Part shown: piece by piece, positions 36,501 to 42,652 of the stretch
Numbering within the stretch: the stretch's first letter is position 1
Layout: each line of letters opens with the position of its first letter
Source of the DNA: Hymenobacter translucens
GTDB lineage: Bacteria > Bacteroidota > Bacteroidia > Cytophagales > Hymenobacteraceae
Length of the DNA: 64,000 nucleotides
Assembly: GCF_020685205.1 (NCBI RefSeq)
Contig: NZ_JAJERB010000006.1
Coordinates: 248,001-312,000 of the forward strand
Direction: 5' to 3'
Translations under genes and position numbers: made by a program
Notes under the pieces: model-generated
Seen by the model: only the letters and a program-made list of their open reading frames with translations
What the model was told of the DNA's origin: nothing
Database searches by the model: none

Positions 36501-38651
36501 CAGCCCGCTCACATCGGTAGCCGCCGTGAAGGGCACGTTAATGGCGTTGCCAAAGCCCGGGTCATTATCCAGGAAATATTCTACCCGGGTTACGTTGCCG
36601 GCGGCCAGCGTCGCGCTGGGTTCGTAGTAGAACGTGCGCGTGGAGGTCAGACTCCACTTTCCGGCGGCGTCCCGGCTGCGGACGCCCAGCTGGTGAAAGC
36701 CTGGACTCAGGCTGCTCAGGTTTACGGCAAAAGCCAGCCCGCTGACATCGGTAGCGGCGGCGGCCGGTACGTCGGTAGCGTTGCCGAAGCCCGGGTCTGC
36801 GTCAAGGAAGTACTCAACCTTGCTGATGTTGCCCGCGGCTAGCGTGGCGCTGGGCTCGTAGTAAAAGGTACGCGCCGAGGTCAAGCTCCACTTGCCGGCC
36901 GCGTCGCGGCTGCGGACGCCCAGTTGGTGGAAGCCGGGCGTTACGCCCGTCAGGTCGATGGTCACGGCCAGGCCGCTTACATCGGTGGCGGCAGTGAAGG
37001 GCACGTTAATGGCGTTGCCAAAGCCGGGGTCAGCGTCGAGGAAATACTCAATGCGGGTTACGTTGCCGGCCGGCAGCGTCGCGCTGGGCTCGTAGTAAAA
37101 CGTGCGCGTAGCAGTCTGGCTCCACTGGTTGCCGGCATCCCGGCTGCGGATGCCCAGCTGGTGAAAGCCCGGACTCAGGCTGCTCAGGTCGATGCTGGCC
37201 GCAAGGCTCAAATCGGCGGCGGGCGTAGCTACCGGCAGGGCCGTAGCCGAGCCGAAGCCCGGGTCGGCATCAAGGAAGTATTCCACCCGGGTGATGGTGG
37301 GCAGCAGAAACTGGAAGCTGCCGGCGCTGCTCACCGACTGAGTCGTGCCATATTTCAGCGTAATCGGGCCCGAGCCCCCCTGCGCGGCCGGAGTGGCCGT
37401 GATGCCGGTGCCGGAGGTGATGGTAAACGAGGCCGCGTCAATGCCCCCGAAAGCAACTCCCGTGACGCCCGTCAGGTCGGTGCCGGTGATGGAAACCGGG
37501 GTTCCCGCGCCGGCGCTGGTCGGCGTAAAGCCGCTGATGGCCGGGGCGGCCGTCACCGTAAAGCTGGAAGTAGCCAGGCTGCTCGTCGATGCCGAGCCCG
37601 CCGCCGTAGTCACGACGATGGGGCCGGTGGTGGCTCCGGCGGGAACTACGGCCGTCAGCTGGGTGCTGCCGCCACTGGTGAAGGTGGCAGCCGTTCCGTT
37701 AAACGTGACGCCCGAAGGGCTATGCAGATTCGTGCCGCTGATGATAACCGAGGTGCCGGCCGTACCGCTGGCGGGGGTGAAGCCGGTGATGGCGGGCGGG
37801 TCCGAGACGGGGCTCGGATTTGCCACTGTCGCCACGCCGTACTTGTTGCTCAGGTAGGTTTCCACCTGCGTCTGCTCGGAGCTGTTCAGGGCCCGGTTGT
37901 AGACGATCAGCTCGGCGTAGTCGCCCGTCCAGGGAGAGGTCGTAATCAGGTCTTCGCGGGTGCCGACGGTGAAGCCCGCCGCCCCGCTTTCCGTGCTCAT
38001 GCCCGACGGCTGGTTTACTGCCTGGGCGGCCCCGTTTACCGTCACGTTCAGAATGCTGGCCGGACCTCCGGAGCGGAAGGTGCCGATGAACGGGTTGCGG
38101 ATCGTGGTGCGCAGGTCGGCGGTAGAGGCGTTGTTGTTAGCGTTTACCCCATCCGAATACACGTAGAACGCGCCGCTGCCGAAACCGAGCTGGTACGACA
38201 TCAGCCGGGTCGTGCGCCGGTTCGTGAAGGGCACGCCCCCATTCGAGGTGGCCGTGGCCCGGGCTACCACAAACACGGTGTTCGGGCTGCCGCTGACCAT
38301 CAGGCTGGCGGCTACGTTGTTGAGGTAATCGGTGCCGCCGTCGGCCACGGTGTTGAAGCGCAGGGCCGGGCGGCCGTTGATGGTGCTGTTCGCCACCAGC
38401 TGGGGCCGGCGGCTGGCCGTGGCCTGCGAAACGTTGTAACCGTTGCCGCTCTGATCAGCCCAGGTGCTGACAACGTCGCCGCTGCTGGTTACGCCGGCAT
38501 CCGCCTTCAGGTGCAGTTGCAGCCCGCTCGTGACGGGCAGGGTTTGCCCGTGCGTCAGGCCGGTTGCGGTCAGCAGCAGGGCCATCAGCCACCACCAGCC
38601 GGCCGGTCCGCGCGCCTGACGGCCGGGTCCGAAAAATTGAAGCCTTTTCAT
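27525..38651 (-). CDS. Giant T9SS-secreted multidomain surface protein, 3708 residues
   Basis: Signal peptide 1 to about 36. Then: a LamG/concanavalin-like domain (about 40-270, 'LQLHLKADAGVTSSGDVVS'); two IPT/TIG domains (about 280-440); five repeats of about 78 residues with 'EYFLDADPGFGNA' (about 450-830); an F5/8-type discoidin domain (about 835-970); an IPT/TIG domain and Ig-like modules (about 975-1905); about 22 repeats of 54 residues ('GNWLNNGGF...QTIGG') forming a probable beta solenoid (about 1970-3185); and a C-terminal T9SS type A sorting domain (about 3627-3708, 'ALYPNPTTGVATLELSGL'). It is exported by type IX secretion and likely held at the surface, perhaps in adhesion or gliding. 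It lies 26 bases after a beta-helix gene. Confidence 0.9.
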   Translation of the reverse strand: MKRLQFFGPGRQARGPAGWWWLMALLLTATGLTHGQTLPVTSGLQLHLKADAGVTSSGDVVSTWADQSGNGYNVSQATASRRPQLVANSTINGRPALRFNTVADGGTDYLNNVAASLMVSGSPNTVFVVARATATSNGGVPFTNRRTTRLMSYQLGFGSGAFYVYSDGVNANNNASTADLRTTIRNPFIGTFRSGGPASILNVTVNGAAQAVNQPSGMSTESGAAGFTVGTREDLITTSPWTGDYAELIVYNRALNSSEQTQVETYLSNKYGVATVANPSPVSDPPAITGFTPASGTAGTSVIISGTNLHSPSGVTFNGTAATFTSGGSTQLTAVVPAGATTGPIVVTTAAGSASTSSLATSSFTVTAAPAISGFTPTSAGAGTPVSITGTDLTGVTGVAFGGIDAASFTITSGTGITATPAAQGGSGPITLKYGTTQSVSSAGSFQFLLPTITRVEYFLDADPGFGSATALPVATPAADLSLAASIDLSSLSPGFHQLGIRSRDAGNQWSQTATRTFYYEPSATLPAGNVTRIEYFLDADPGFGNAINVPFTAATDVSGLAVTIDLTGVTPGFHQLGVRSRDAAGKWSLTSARTFYYEPSATLAAGNISKVEYFLDADPGFGNATDVPAAAATDVSGLAFAVNLSSLSPGFHQLGVRSRDAAGKWSLTSTRTFYYEPSATLAAGNVTRVEYFLDNDPGFGNAINVPFTAATDVSGLAVTVDLTSIATGFHNLQVRSRDAAGKWSLTSVRSFYYEPVLASAPNITRIEYFFDNDPGFGSGTSVALTAAPDITGFTFVADATALPDGAHSLFVRSRDANNKWSLVSKRDFVKNGCASSNNLAADLPAASYAQSGAYAGSAQNAFNGSGWNAGGYSGTIQADLGTAQQLTELRFTPTPSPATGGSVQIQTSANLSTWTTVETYNGPFTSGVPVVRSYSSAPLTNVRSIRLVFSWGSSWVSVSNVGAYNFNCAGPSIISFTPTSGPGGTSVDITGTNLTGATALTFNGVAAQSFVVNSATSITAVAPNGGSTGQICVTTPSGTACSSTNYTYPPTIATGTVSPTTFCSTTTISVPFTTNTGAYNAGNQFKFQLSDASGNFTAGSRLYGASVSINATGGTVSDSLAFRTPAGSGYRVRVVSTNPVIVGTPNAVDLTVRALPVATASSNSPVVYNGTIQLSAGPAGQSAYQWYARYTGGGSAFVGSGASLNLTNAQPSQSGKYFVYVTNSGGCQDSASVNVLVQPNAVPVLTMSQFGYNGCAGASLNVGFSVSGNNFLAGNTITAQLSDASGSFTAPATIGSVAFTGQGSGAVPITIPTGTPTGTGYRIRLVGSNPGVTSQTDNGSNLSLTTQPTAAPSSNSPVAYGSSIQLLAQAVAGASYFWIGPNFSSTQQNPVIPNATQANAGTYTLFVTVNGCQSPGMTTQVTVNPSAQPILTMAQFNGTLCPGTSLNVGFSVAGNTFGAGNIITAQLSDAAGSFAAPTTIGSVAFTGQGNGSVTVTLPQNQTAGTGYRIRLTGSNPAVVSQTDNGSNLTIPVTLVATATGNSPVPFGGTIQLSAGPAGASSYQWYVNYTAGGSAFVGNGASLNLTNAQPSQSGRYFVMVNNGGCQDSASVRILVQPAPTTTVALTTFGGDFCAGSSRSISYAIQGADLNAGNLLSAQLSDASGSFAAPTTIGSISRSTAGSGSFTITWPTSLPAQGLGYRVRLVSSSPVYLSNDNGSNLTLTNVANAQVSSNSPVTAGSSIQLSATAISGAAYSWTGPNGFNSSQASPTLANASAANQGTYFLTISRDGCSTNYSTFVTMNTPVVASISTGSIAGGYCPGAPVNVGFTASGMSAGNVFTAQLSDASGSFASPAVLGTLTGTGSNVIAGTIPANTPSGTGYRIRVVGSAPATLGSDNGSNLAITAAGSFTWTGGFSTDWFDGRNWSCGTVPTATSNVTIGAGASFYPVVVGNGAVVNNITVVSGAQFVVNSSFTIYGNVTNFGTWNPGGSYVFAGSGTQVIGGSTAVYFGSVTVNSTLSLSNNIFVSGNWLNNGSFLGSTYAVTWNGTGVQTIGGTQSTSFYHFINQNLTGLTLNRLIYVGGNWTNNGVFLAGGYGTIFNGAGVQVIGGSVVTNFYDLTITNTVGVTLNTGIGLGGTFTNNGVLTTGVHSVTFNGSVAQTIGGSTQTIFHDVIINNTVGVSLVSDIYVRGNWINNGQFVASSNRVIFDGTVAQIIGGTQVTYFHALTLNNPVSVTLNYNIYVLGNFVNSGVFYGYTQVGGVYTGYYVRFGGSAAQVISANQTTYFWHFYADNAAGISLATNIHVAGNYYLYQGSFNPGTFTVYFNGTSGVVQTVGGYTDLSFYGWNIGSGAQVRLLRSMTMLGSFFNDGTFYGYNLVGGVYTGYTVLFGGSSAQVLNGGGTYHFWNVTWNNLASITLSQSINVLGNWLNNGGFAAGTHTVFFTGNVAQFIGGAIVTSFYHLTINNSVSVTLNQQINLLGNLAGTGIFLANGQLVYFNGTGLQTILVHADSRFHHVHFNNATSVTLLSDIYLLGNWLNDGGFVAGGYRVFFGGSVVQTIGGGVLTAFHHLTIVNNASVQLSRAITVLGDWTTNGTFAANSFVVTFAGTVNQLISGSVIVPFYSLVINNTVGVTLGQDIRLIGGNWVNNGRFIPATYRVIFDGTVAQVIGGSATTTFHGLTVLNTTGVSLSGPIFVTGNLVNDGVFTIGTHLVTFNGTVLQTIGGTQVTIFNGITCDNAVGVALGQNIRVRGDFRNLALFTAGGYIVYFDGLVAQGIYCPSGTLTLHDVTFANLTGVTLFDPIFVTGHWLNNGGFVHGGQRVSFKGSVTQLIGGSVTSVFHHLSILTGATVQLNRTITLVGNWINDGTFLHNSLLVTFNGSMLQTIGGAVLTAFYDLTVNNAVNVSLAQNIDVVHHFVNQGGYCGCGFRTRFNGTTAQTITCTSGRTSFHDLTFDNAAGVTLLDNIGVTGLWVNNSGFVANGHLVVFNGTALQTIGGTVATAFHHWTIENNSPAGVTLLRDVSLTGNWINNGRYCGCGFRTLFNGTAPQSLTCTTGQSNFHHLTLANTSLGGVTLTGNINVSGNWLVQGVWNPQSNVVFFNGTAAQNIGVGGTVTQAIFHGITISNTSLAGVTLNAPLVVRGNWMNDGVFFGGSHTVFAAGTTAQTFGGSSATRFWNWTIQNPAGVSCTGTGGTATVPALGIQRMLTMATGSGNLSCGGNLTLLSDATGTAMVVNEPGGGICTGTATMQRFITGLTNPGYRHYASPMQLNSATVNEFADDLPVFELNPAYNTQGATVTPFPTLFQYDETRLNSTANNRFDQGWMVPTATDNLLPGRGYSAQTDPGTTVDISGVLQNGSVGFSLGRGGFSGSGWHLVGNPYPAPIDWDVVRSTSGMLNGVADATYVFAPSGRYTGTYRSYVNGFGTNGATKDIASMQGFFVRATAASASIAMTNAVRATSYVSPVFSRGTAGNPAAQPKPSARLNVRSAAGLTDEAVIYFEQGADLGFSPKHDAYKVQLNGNGVPTLWSVAGTGSMSINGLPDLATAPSIPLGVRVSQTGTYTLNAAALLNLPAGTQMWLEDRVLNRRQNLAADSSYTFQMDAAYTGSRFFLWFQAGRVTATTNGALDARTALYPNPTTGVATLELSGLREQGSVRVEVLNLLGQMVQNHTIKPRQGIVEHKLDLSQLPTGVYTVRIHTAEGLVVKRLVRQ
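29095..32740 (-). repeat. About 22 coding repeats of ~162 bp (beta-solenoid units)
   Basis: The translated units share xIxVxGNWxNNGxF-about 10-VxFNGTxxQTIGGxxxTxFHxLTI-NN-xxVxL. Units vary in the turn: two copies carry an insertion 'VGGVYTGY', and three carry CGCG or TSG-type cysteine variants. The DNA repeats are diverged, so this is an old array. The opposite strand stays open for over 3 kb here because of the periodic GC-rich code. Confidence 0.85.
36165..37305 (-). repeat. Five coding repeats of ~234 bp ('EYFLDADPGFG' units)
   Basis: Five tandem units of about 78 residues, each opening with (V/I)EYF(L/F)D(A/N)DPGFG and closing with 'RSRDAxGKWSLTS.RTFYYEP'. The DPGFG repeat is a calcium-loop-like pattern often found in Bacteroidota surface proteins. 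Units 2-4 are highly similar at DNA level, so this part may expand or contract. Confidence 0.8.
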
Positions 38652-38677
38652 AAAGGAGTCGGTAGAACGAGGACGCC

Positions 38678-39691
38678 CTAGTTATTGGAGCGGGTGCCGA
38701 TGGTCACGTTCAGGGAGTTGCCCGACACGCTTTGGTTGAGCTGGTAGATGGTGGGCACGGCCGGAATGCCAGCCAGGCGGTAGGCGTAGCCCGTGGCCGA
38801 GCCTGTCGCGCCGATGTCGACGCCGCCCTGGCCGGTGCTGCGGGCCGGGTTGGTGCCGGCCTTCAGCTGGTACCAGCCGTCGTACTGGTTGGAGCCGGAC
38901 GTCTGCACGAACACGCTGGCGGCCGTTACGTTGGCGGTGTTGTTGCTCTGGCTGCCCAGGGTGGGCAGCGAAGCCTGGGCCAGCAGGTTGTAGTTCCAGG
39001 TGGTGTTGGCCGTCGTGGTCAGGGCGCTGGCGAAATAGTTGTTGCGGACGGTGAAGTTGTCGAACGAGGCACCGCCGTTGCCGACCAGGGAGTTGTTGCT
39101 GAACTCCCCGGTTATATTGCCCGTGTTCAGGCTGGCGTTGTAGGTAATGATGTTGTTGGTGATGAGGACGTTGTTGTTGACGTAGTTGTTGTACGCCAGC
39201 TGGTACACGTAATTCTGCCGCACCACGATGTTGTTGGAGGCGTTCTGATACCCGAAGTAGATGTAGTTGACGTCGTTGCGCAGAACATTGATGTTGCTCG
39301 TGCTCAGGTAGATGTAGGTAACGGTCATGCCCGTAATCGTGCTGCCCGTGCTACCGGTATTGAAGAAGATCTGGCTGGCGGAGGCTGGTACTACGCTGGC
39401 CTGCAGGGCGGGAGGCTGGTTCTGGCTCAGGAAGTAGCCCGGCCCCACGATAGTAAGCGACTTGCTGCAGCTGAGATTTCCATATGAAGTAGTGGACGGC
39501 TCCACCTGGATGATGTCGCCGTTGGAAGCGGCGTTGTGGGCCAGCTGCAGGGTGCTGTAGATATTGGTGCCGGCCACGTCGACGCCGGTGATGCCGTTGT
39601 TGTTGACGCGGCGGATAGTCTGGGCCTGAGCCGATACGACGCAAAGGATGGCCAGGAGCAGACCGGCGAACAAAGAGGAAACGTTTTTCAT
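38678..39691 (-). CDS. Secreted parallel beta-helix protein
   Basis: 337 residues. Signal peptide 1 to about 23 ('CVVSAQAQ'). 'IYSTLQLAHNAASNGDIIQV' is the usual opening of right-handed beta-helix proteins; the body is rich in Asn ladders ('NNYVNNNVLITNNIITYN'). Family members bind or cut polysaccharides, but no catalytic residues can be assigned. No T9SS domain is visible. It ends 26 bases before the giant gene and both likely share a transcript. ATG 39691 begins the signal peptide. Confidence 0.8.
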   Translation of the reverse strand: MKNVSSLFAGLLLAILCVVSAQAQTIRRVNNNGITGVDVAGTNIYSTLQLAHNAASNGDIIQVEPSTTSYGNLSCSKSLTIVGPGYFLSQNQPPALQASVVPASASQIFFNTGSTGSTITGMTVTYIYLSTSNINVLRNDVNYIYFGYQNASNNIVVRQNYVYQLAYNNYVNNNVLITNNIITYNASLNTGNITGEFSNNSLVGNGGASFDNFTVRNNYFASALTTTANTTWNYNLLAQASLPTLGSQSNNTANVTAASVFVQTSGSNQYDGWYQLKAGTNPARSTGQGGVDIGATGSATGYAYRLAGIPAVPTIYQLNQSVSGNSLNVTIGTRSNN

Positions 39692-39758
39692 ACGGGTTGG
39701 TGAAAAGGTTTTAGGAAGAGTTTTAAAGGCAGTTGGGAAAACAAGGCTGGTCGGCGAA

Positions 39759-39965
39759 CTAGCGGCGACGCAGTCGGCGCAGGCCGTAGGCGGCTCCGGC
39801 GGCCAGCAGCAGGCCGGCGCCCCCGTCGATGGGCACGGCGGTGGGAGTTGGAGTTGGTCCTCCTGAGTCGGGGTCCTGGGCGCGCAGGCCCAGCGGGACG
39901 AGCAGCAGGAAAGCCAGGATTCCCGGGCGTAGCAGGAAGGTGGGCAGGAGAGGGGTGAAGCGCAT
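39759..39965 (-). CDS. Small PID-CTERM-like protein, 68 residues
   Basis: The chosen start, ATG 39965, gives a signal peptide ('LLLVPLGLRAQ', cut near residue 29), a short Thr/Pro linker, and a C-terminal P-I-D-G-G motif ('AVPIDGGAGLLLAAGAAYG') followed by an Arg cluster ('LRRLRRR'). Motif, hydrophobic helix and basic tail is the layout of exosortase-type sorting signals; I recall the PID version from Bacteroidota. Almost nothing remains after both ends are removed, so the mature product would be about 10-15 residues. It heads the beta-helix/giant-protein set, with 67 bases to the next start. Confidence 0.7.
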   Translation of the reverse strand: MRFTPLLPTFLLRPGILAFLLLVPLGLRAQDPDSGGPTPTPTAVPIDGGAGLLLAAGAAYGLRRLRRR

Positions 39966-40161
39966 AAGCAGACCTGGAAAAGGGTGGAACAGCCGGCCAA
40001 ATCCAGCAATCCAGGCAATAGGACGCGGGTAGATTAACTGGAATAAGGAATTGTAAAATTGAACTATAGAAGGAGCGGGGGCAATCCGCACCACCCCGTA
40101 TTTATCGTCGGGCCGGTCTGCGTACTGGCCGGGATAGCGGCATCCGTGCCAGTACGGATAC

Positions 40162-40196
40162 AAAAAAGCCCGGCCGGAGCATCGCTCCGGCCGGGC
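40162..40196 (-). terminator. Terminator after beta-barrel protein gene
   Basis: GCCCGGCCGGAGC (40168-40180) and GCTCCGGCCGGGC (40184-40196) form a 13-bp perfect stem with a 3-base loop. T6 follows on the minus strand. It separates the beta-barrel gene (stop 40253) from the PID-CTERM set. Confidence 0.92.
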
Positions 40197-40252
40197 CAGG
40201 TAAAGGGAAGTAAGCGGTAGGTAACGCTGGGGTAAAGAACCCGGCCGACGCC

Positions 40253-40852
40253 TTAGAACACGAAGCGCAAACTCACGGCCGCGTCGTTGTAGAAGCCGGT
40301 GTAGCCGTTGAATACCTCGAAGAAGGGTTTGTAATCGAGGCTGACCGCGAAGGGCAGGTCTTCGAGCTTGTACTCGATGCCGCCAATCAGGTCGGCCCCA
40401 AAGGCGATGTACCGGTTCTCATCGTAGCGGTAGTCCCGCCGGATGATGTAGACGTCGCCTTTGCGCCCGTTATAGTAAAACCGCTCATCCTCGAAGTAAT
40501 ACCGGCCCTGGTACGAGCCGGCGTGGAAGCCCGCGCCGTAGTAGAACTGCAGGCCTTTGATGCCCGCCAGAGACTTGTGCTTTTCGCCCAGCAGCGTAAC
40601 CCGGGCGCCGCGGGCCTTGTATTCCGTGGTCACCAGGGCTTCGAAGGCCACGCCGTTCTTGCCGCTGAGAAAGTGCTTGATGGTAAGCCCCGACGAGTAC
40701 CCTCCGCCGCGCAGGCCGATGCCGGTGTTGTAGCCCGAGGCGCTGCCCCCGCCTCCGCTGGATTTAGAGCTGGATTTGCTGGAGCGCTGTGCTACGGCTG
40801 AAGTGCCGGTCAGGAAGAGCAGCACGAGCAGGATTCGGAAAGAAGAAGTCAT
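40253..40852 (-). CDS. Small outer-membrane beta-barrel protein
   Basis: 199 residues. Signal peptide 1 to about 21 ('GTSAVAQ'), a Ser/Gly/Lys-rich linker (about 22-38), then alternating hydrophobic strands from 'YNTGIGLRGGGYSSGLTIKH' to the C-terminal 'YNDAAVSLRFVF', ending in Phe as outer-membrane barrels do. The size fits an 8-strand barrel. The function is unknown. ATG 40852 begins the signal peptide. Confidence 0.78.
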   Translation of the reverse strand: MTSSFRILLVLLFLTGTSAVAQRSSKSSSKSSGGGGSASGYNTGIGLRGGGYSSGLTIKHFLSGKNGVAFEALVTTEYKARGARVTLLGEKHKSLAGIKGLQFYYGAGFHAGSYQGRYYFEDERFYYNGRKGDVYIIRRDYRYDENRYIAFGADLIGGIEYKLEDLPFAVSLDYKPFFEVFNGYTGFYNDAAVSLRFVF

Positions 40853-40883
40853 TGACAAAAGAAAGAAAAGGTGATTCTGGCCG

Positions 40884-40891
40884 CAAAGATA
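40884..40891 (-). promoter_or_regulatory. -7 element TATCTTTG before beta-barrel gene
   Basis: On the minus strand TATCTTTG matches TAnnTTTG and lies 32 bases upstream of the ATG. The -33 element would lie inside the preceding gene's end; no clear TTG is found. Confidence 0.5.
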
Positions 40892-40896
40892 CGCCA

Positions 40897-41607
40897 CTAT
40901 ACGCCGGGCACCACCGGGTTGTTAGCCAGCAGCAGGGGTGGGGCCTCCGCTTCGGCCGCTATTTCGTCGGACAGGTGCACCAGGATGCCGCCCCCGTCGT
41001 CCTCGGCGGCCCGGAGCATGGCTTTGGCCACCGCCAGCGCGGGCACGGCCCGGTAGCGGCGCAGGGGGCCAACCAGCAGCGGGGCTACCACGCCCAGTAC
41101 CACCGCCCCCAGCCGCTCGCCCAGGCGCTTCTCGGTCCGCTCGCCCAGCAGCAGGGAGGGCCGGAAGATGTGAATGGCCCGGAACGGGGTCTTGCGCACC
41201 GCGTCCTCCATCTCGCCCTTCACCCGGTTGTAGTAGAACATGGAGTGGGCATCGGCCCCCATGGCCGACACCACCAGCAGCTGGGCCGCGAAGTTGGCCG
41301 CCGTCAGGGCCGCCAGCTTCACCACGTACAGGAAGTCAACCTTGTAAAACGCCTCCTTCGAGCCGGCCTGCCGGATGGTGGTGCCCAGGCAGCAGTACAC
41401 GTCGTCGGCAATCAGTGACAGGCGGTGGTCTTCGAGCCGGTCCAGGTCCAGCACCCGCTGCTCAAGCTTGGGGTGGACCACCGGCAGGGGCCGCCGCCCC
41501 ACGGCAATAACTTTGGCGTAGCGGTCCGAGGCCAGTAGCAACGGCAAAAGCTGGGAGCCGACCAGCCCGCTGGCGCCGGCAATGAGGGCAGTTTTCTGTA
41601 GTTTCAT
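40897..41607 (-). CDS. NAD(P)H-binding atypical SDR protein (TIP30-like)
   Basis: 236 residues. The N-terminal Rossmann motif is 'ALIAGASGLVGSQLL' (GxxGxxG). 'DDVYCCLGTTIRQAGSKEAF' and 'LVVSAMGADAHSMFYYNRVKGEME' (YxxxK with upstream Ser) fit atypical short-chain dehydrogenases close to HTATIP2/oxidoreductase HTATIP2-like proteins. The reaction and substrate are unknown. ATG 41607 is the normal start. Confidence 0.85.
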   Translation of the reverse strand: MKLQKTALIAGASGLVGSQLLPLLLASDRYAKVIAVGRRPLPVVHPKLEQRVLDLDRLEDHRLSLIADDVYCCLGTTIRQAGSKEAFYKVDFLYVVKLAALTAANFAAQLLVVSAMGADAHSMFYYNRVKGEMEDAVRKTPFRAIHIFRPSLLLGERTEKRLGERLGAVVLGVVAPLLVGPLRRYRAVPALAVAKAMLRAAEDDGGGILVHLSDEIAAEAEAPPLLLANNPVVPGV

Positions 41608-41730
41608 GGGGCAGCAGAGCAGGTCAGCAGGTATAGAAAGGCACCGGGGCCGCCTCTTCCATACGTAGGAATGCGGCAAGGGAATAAACCCGGTTGCCGA
41701 TTCGCAGCTGCTGCCGCTGGGCCGACGGGG

Positions 41731-42567
41731 CTATTCCTGCCCTACCAGATGGGTCGCGTCGGGCAACAGTTGCACCAGCCCGCGCTTATACAGGCTGCCC
41801 AGGGCTTTCTTGAACACCTTCTTGCTCATTCCCAGGCGGCGGTAGATGTCGTCGGGCTCACTTTTGTCGGATAAGGGCAGGGTGCCGCCGGCCGCGCGCA
41901 ACGCCGTGAGCAGCGTTTCGGCCGCGTCCACGGCTTCGTCGTAGCCGGTTTTCTGCAAACTCACGTCGAGCTTGCCGTCGGGACGCACCTGCCGGATGTA
42001 GCCGGTGGGCGTGTCGCCGAGGCGCAGGGGCTTGAAGATCTCGTTGTGATACAGCAGCCCGGGGTGGGTGCCGTTCACGATGACCGTAAAGCCCAGGTCG
42101 GTTTCCTGGGCCACAAACAGCTGCACTGCGTCGCCGGCCTGACCGGGAAACGGCTCCTGGCTCAAGTACCGGTCCCAGCGGGCGGTGGCCACGAGGCGGT
42201 CCGAGGTTTCGTCGAGGTACACGTACACCGTCACCCGCTGCCCGGGGCGCAGGTTTTCGCGCTGGTTGCGGTAGGGCAGAAACAGGTCCTTTTCCAGGCC
42301 CCAGTCGAGGAAAGCCCCGTTGTCCGACACGTCGCGGACGGTGAGAGCGGCAAACTGGTTTACCCGGGCCAGGGGCTCGAGCGTGGTGGCAATCAGGCGG
42401 TCCTCCGAGTCGCGGTACACGAACACGCGCAGCACGTCGCCGATTTCGGTGCCCTCGGGCACGTACTTGCGGGGAATCAGCAGGTCGCCGTCGTCGGAAG
42501 TCAGGTAGAGGCCGAAGTCAACCGCGCGGGCTACTTCCAGTTCGTTAAAGTCGCCTAAAGCCAGCAT
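41731..42567 (-). CDS. CvfB family S1-type RNA-binding protein
   Basis: 278 residues with several S1-like OB segments: 'VDFGLYLTSDDGDLLIPRKYVP' (1-60), 'VSDNGAFLDWGLEKDLFLPY' (about 75-130), 'LGFTVIVNGTHPGLLYHNEI' (about 155-215), then a C-terminal winged-helix ('LGMSKKVFKKALGSLYKRGLVQL'). This is the CvfB layout; the S. aureus member binds RNA and affects virulence gene expression. The role here is inferred from family only. Confidence 0.9.
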   Translation of the reverse strand: MLALGDFNELEVARAVDFGLYLTSDDGDLLIPRKYVPEGTEIGDVLRVFVYRDSEDRLIATTLEPLARVNQFAALTVRDVSDNGAFLDWGLEKDLFLPYRNQRENLRPGQRVTVYVYLDETSDRLVATARWDRYLSQEPFPGQAGDAVQLFVAQETDLGFTVIVNGTHPGLLYHNEIFKPLRLGDTPTGYIRQVRPDGKLDVSLQKTGYDEAVDAAETLLTALRAAGGTLPLSDKSEPDDIYRRLGMSKKVFKKALGSLYKRGLVQLLPDATHLVGQE

Positions 42568-42652
42568 GAGCAGAGCAGAAGTGGTGGAGCGGCGAAGGTA
42601 CGACGCGGGAGCTGGTTGGGTTGTTTTATCGTGGGCGGACCCACATGCAAGT

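Noticed and set aside
36924..38681. 585-codon plus-strand frame
   Set aside because: Antisense to the N-terminal third of the giant gene; Arg/Gly/Ala-rich with no signal or motif.
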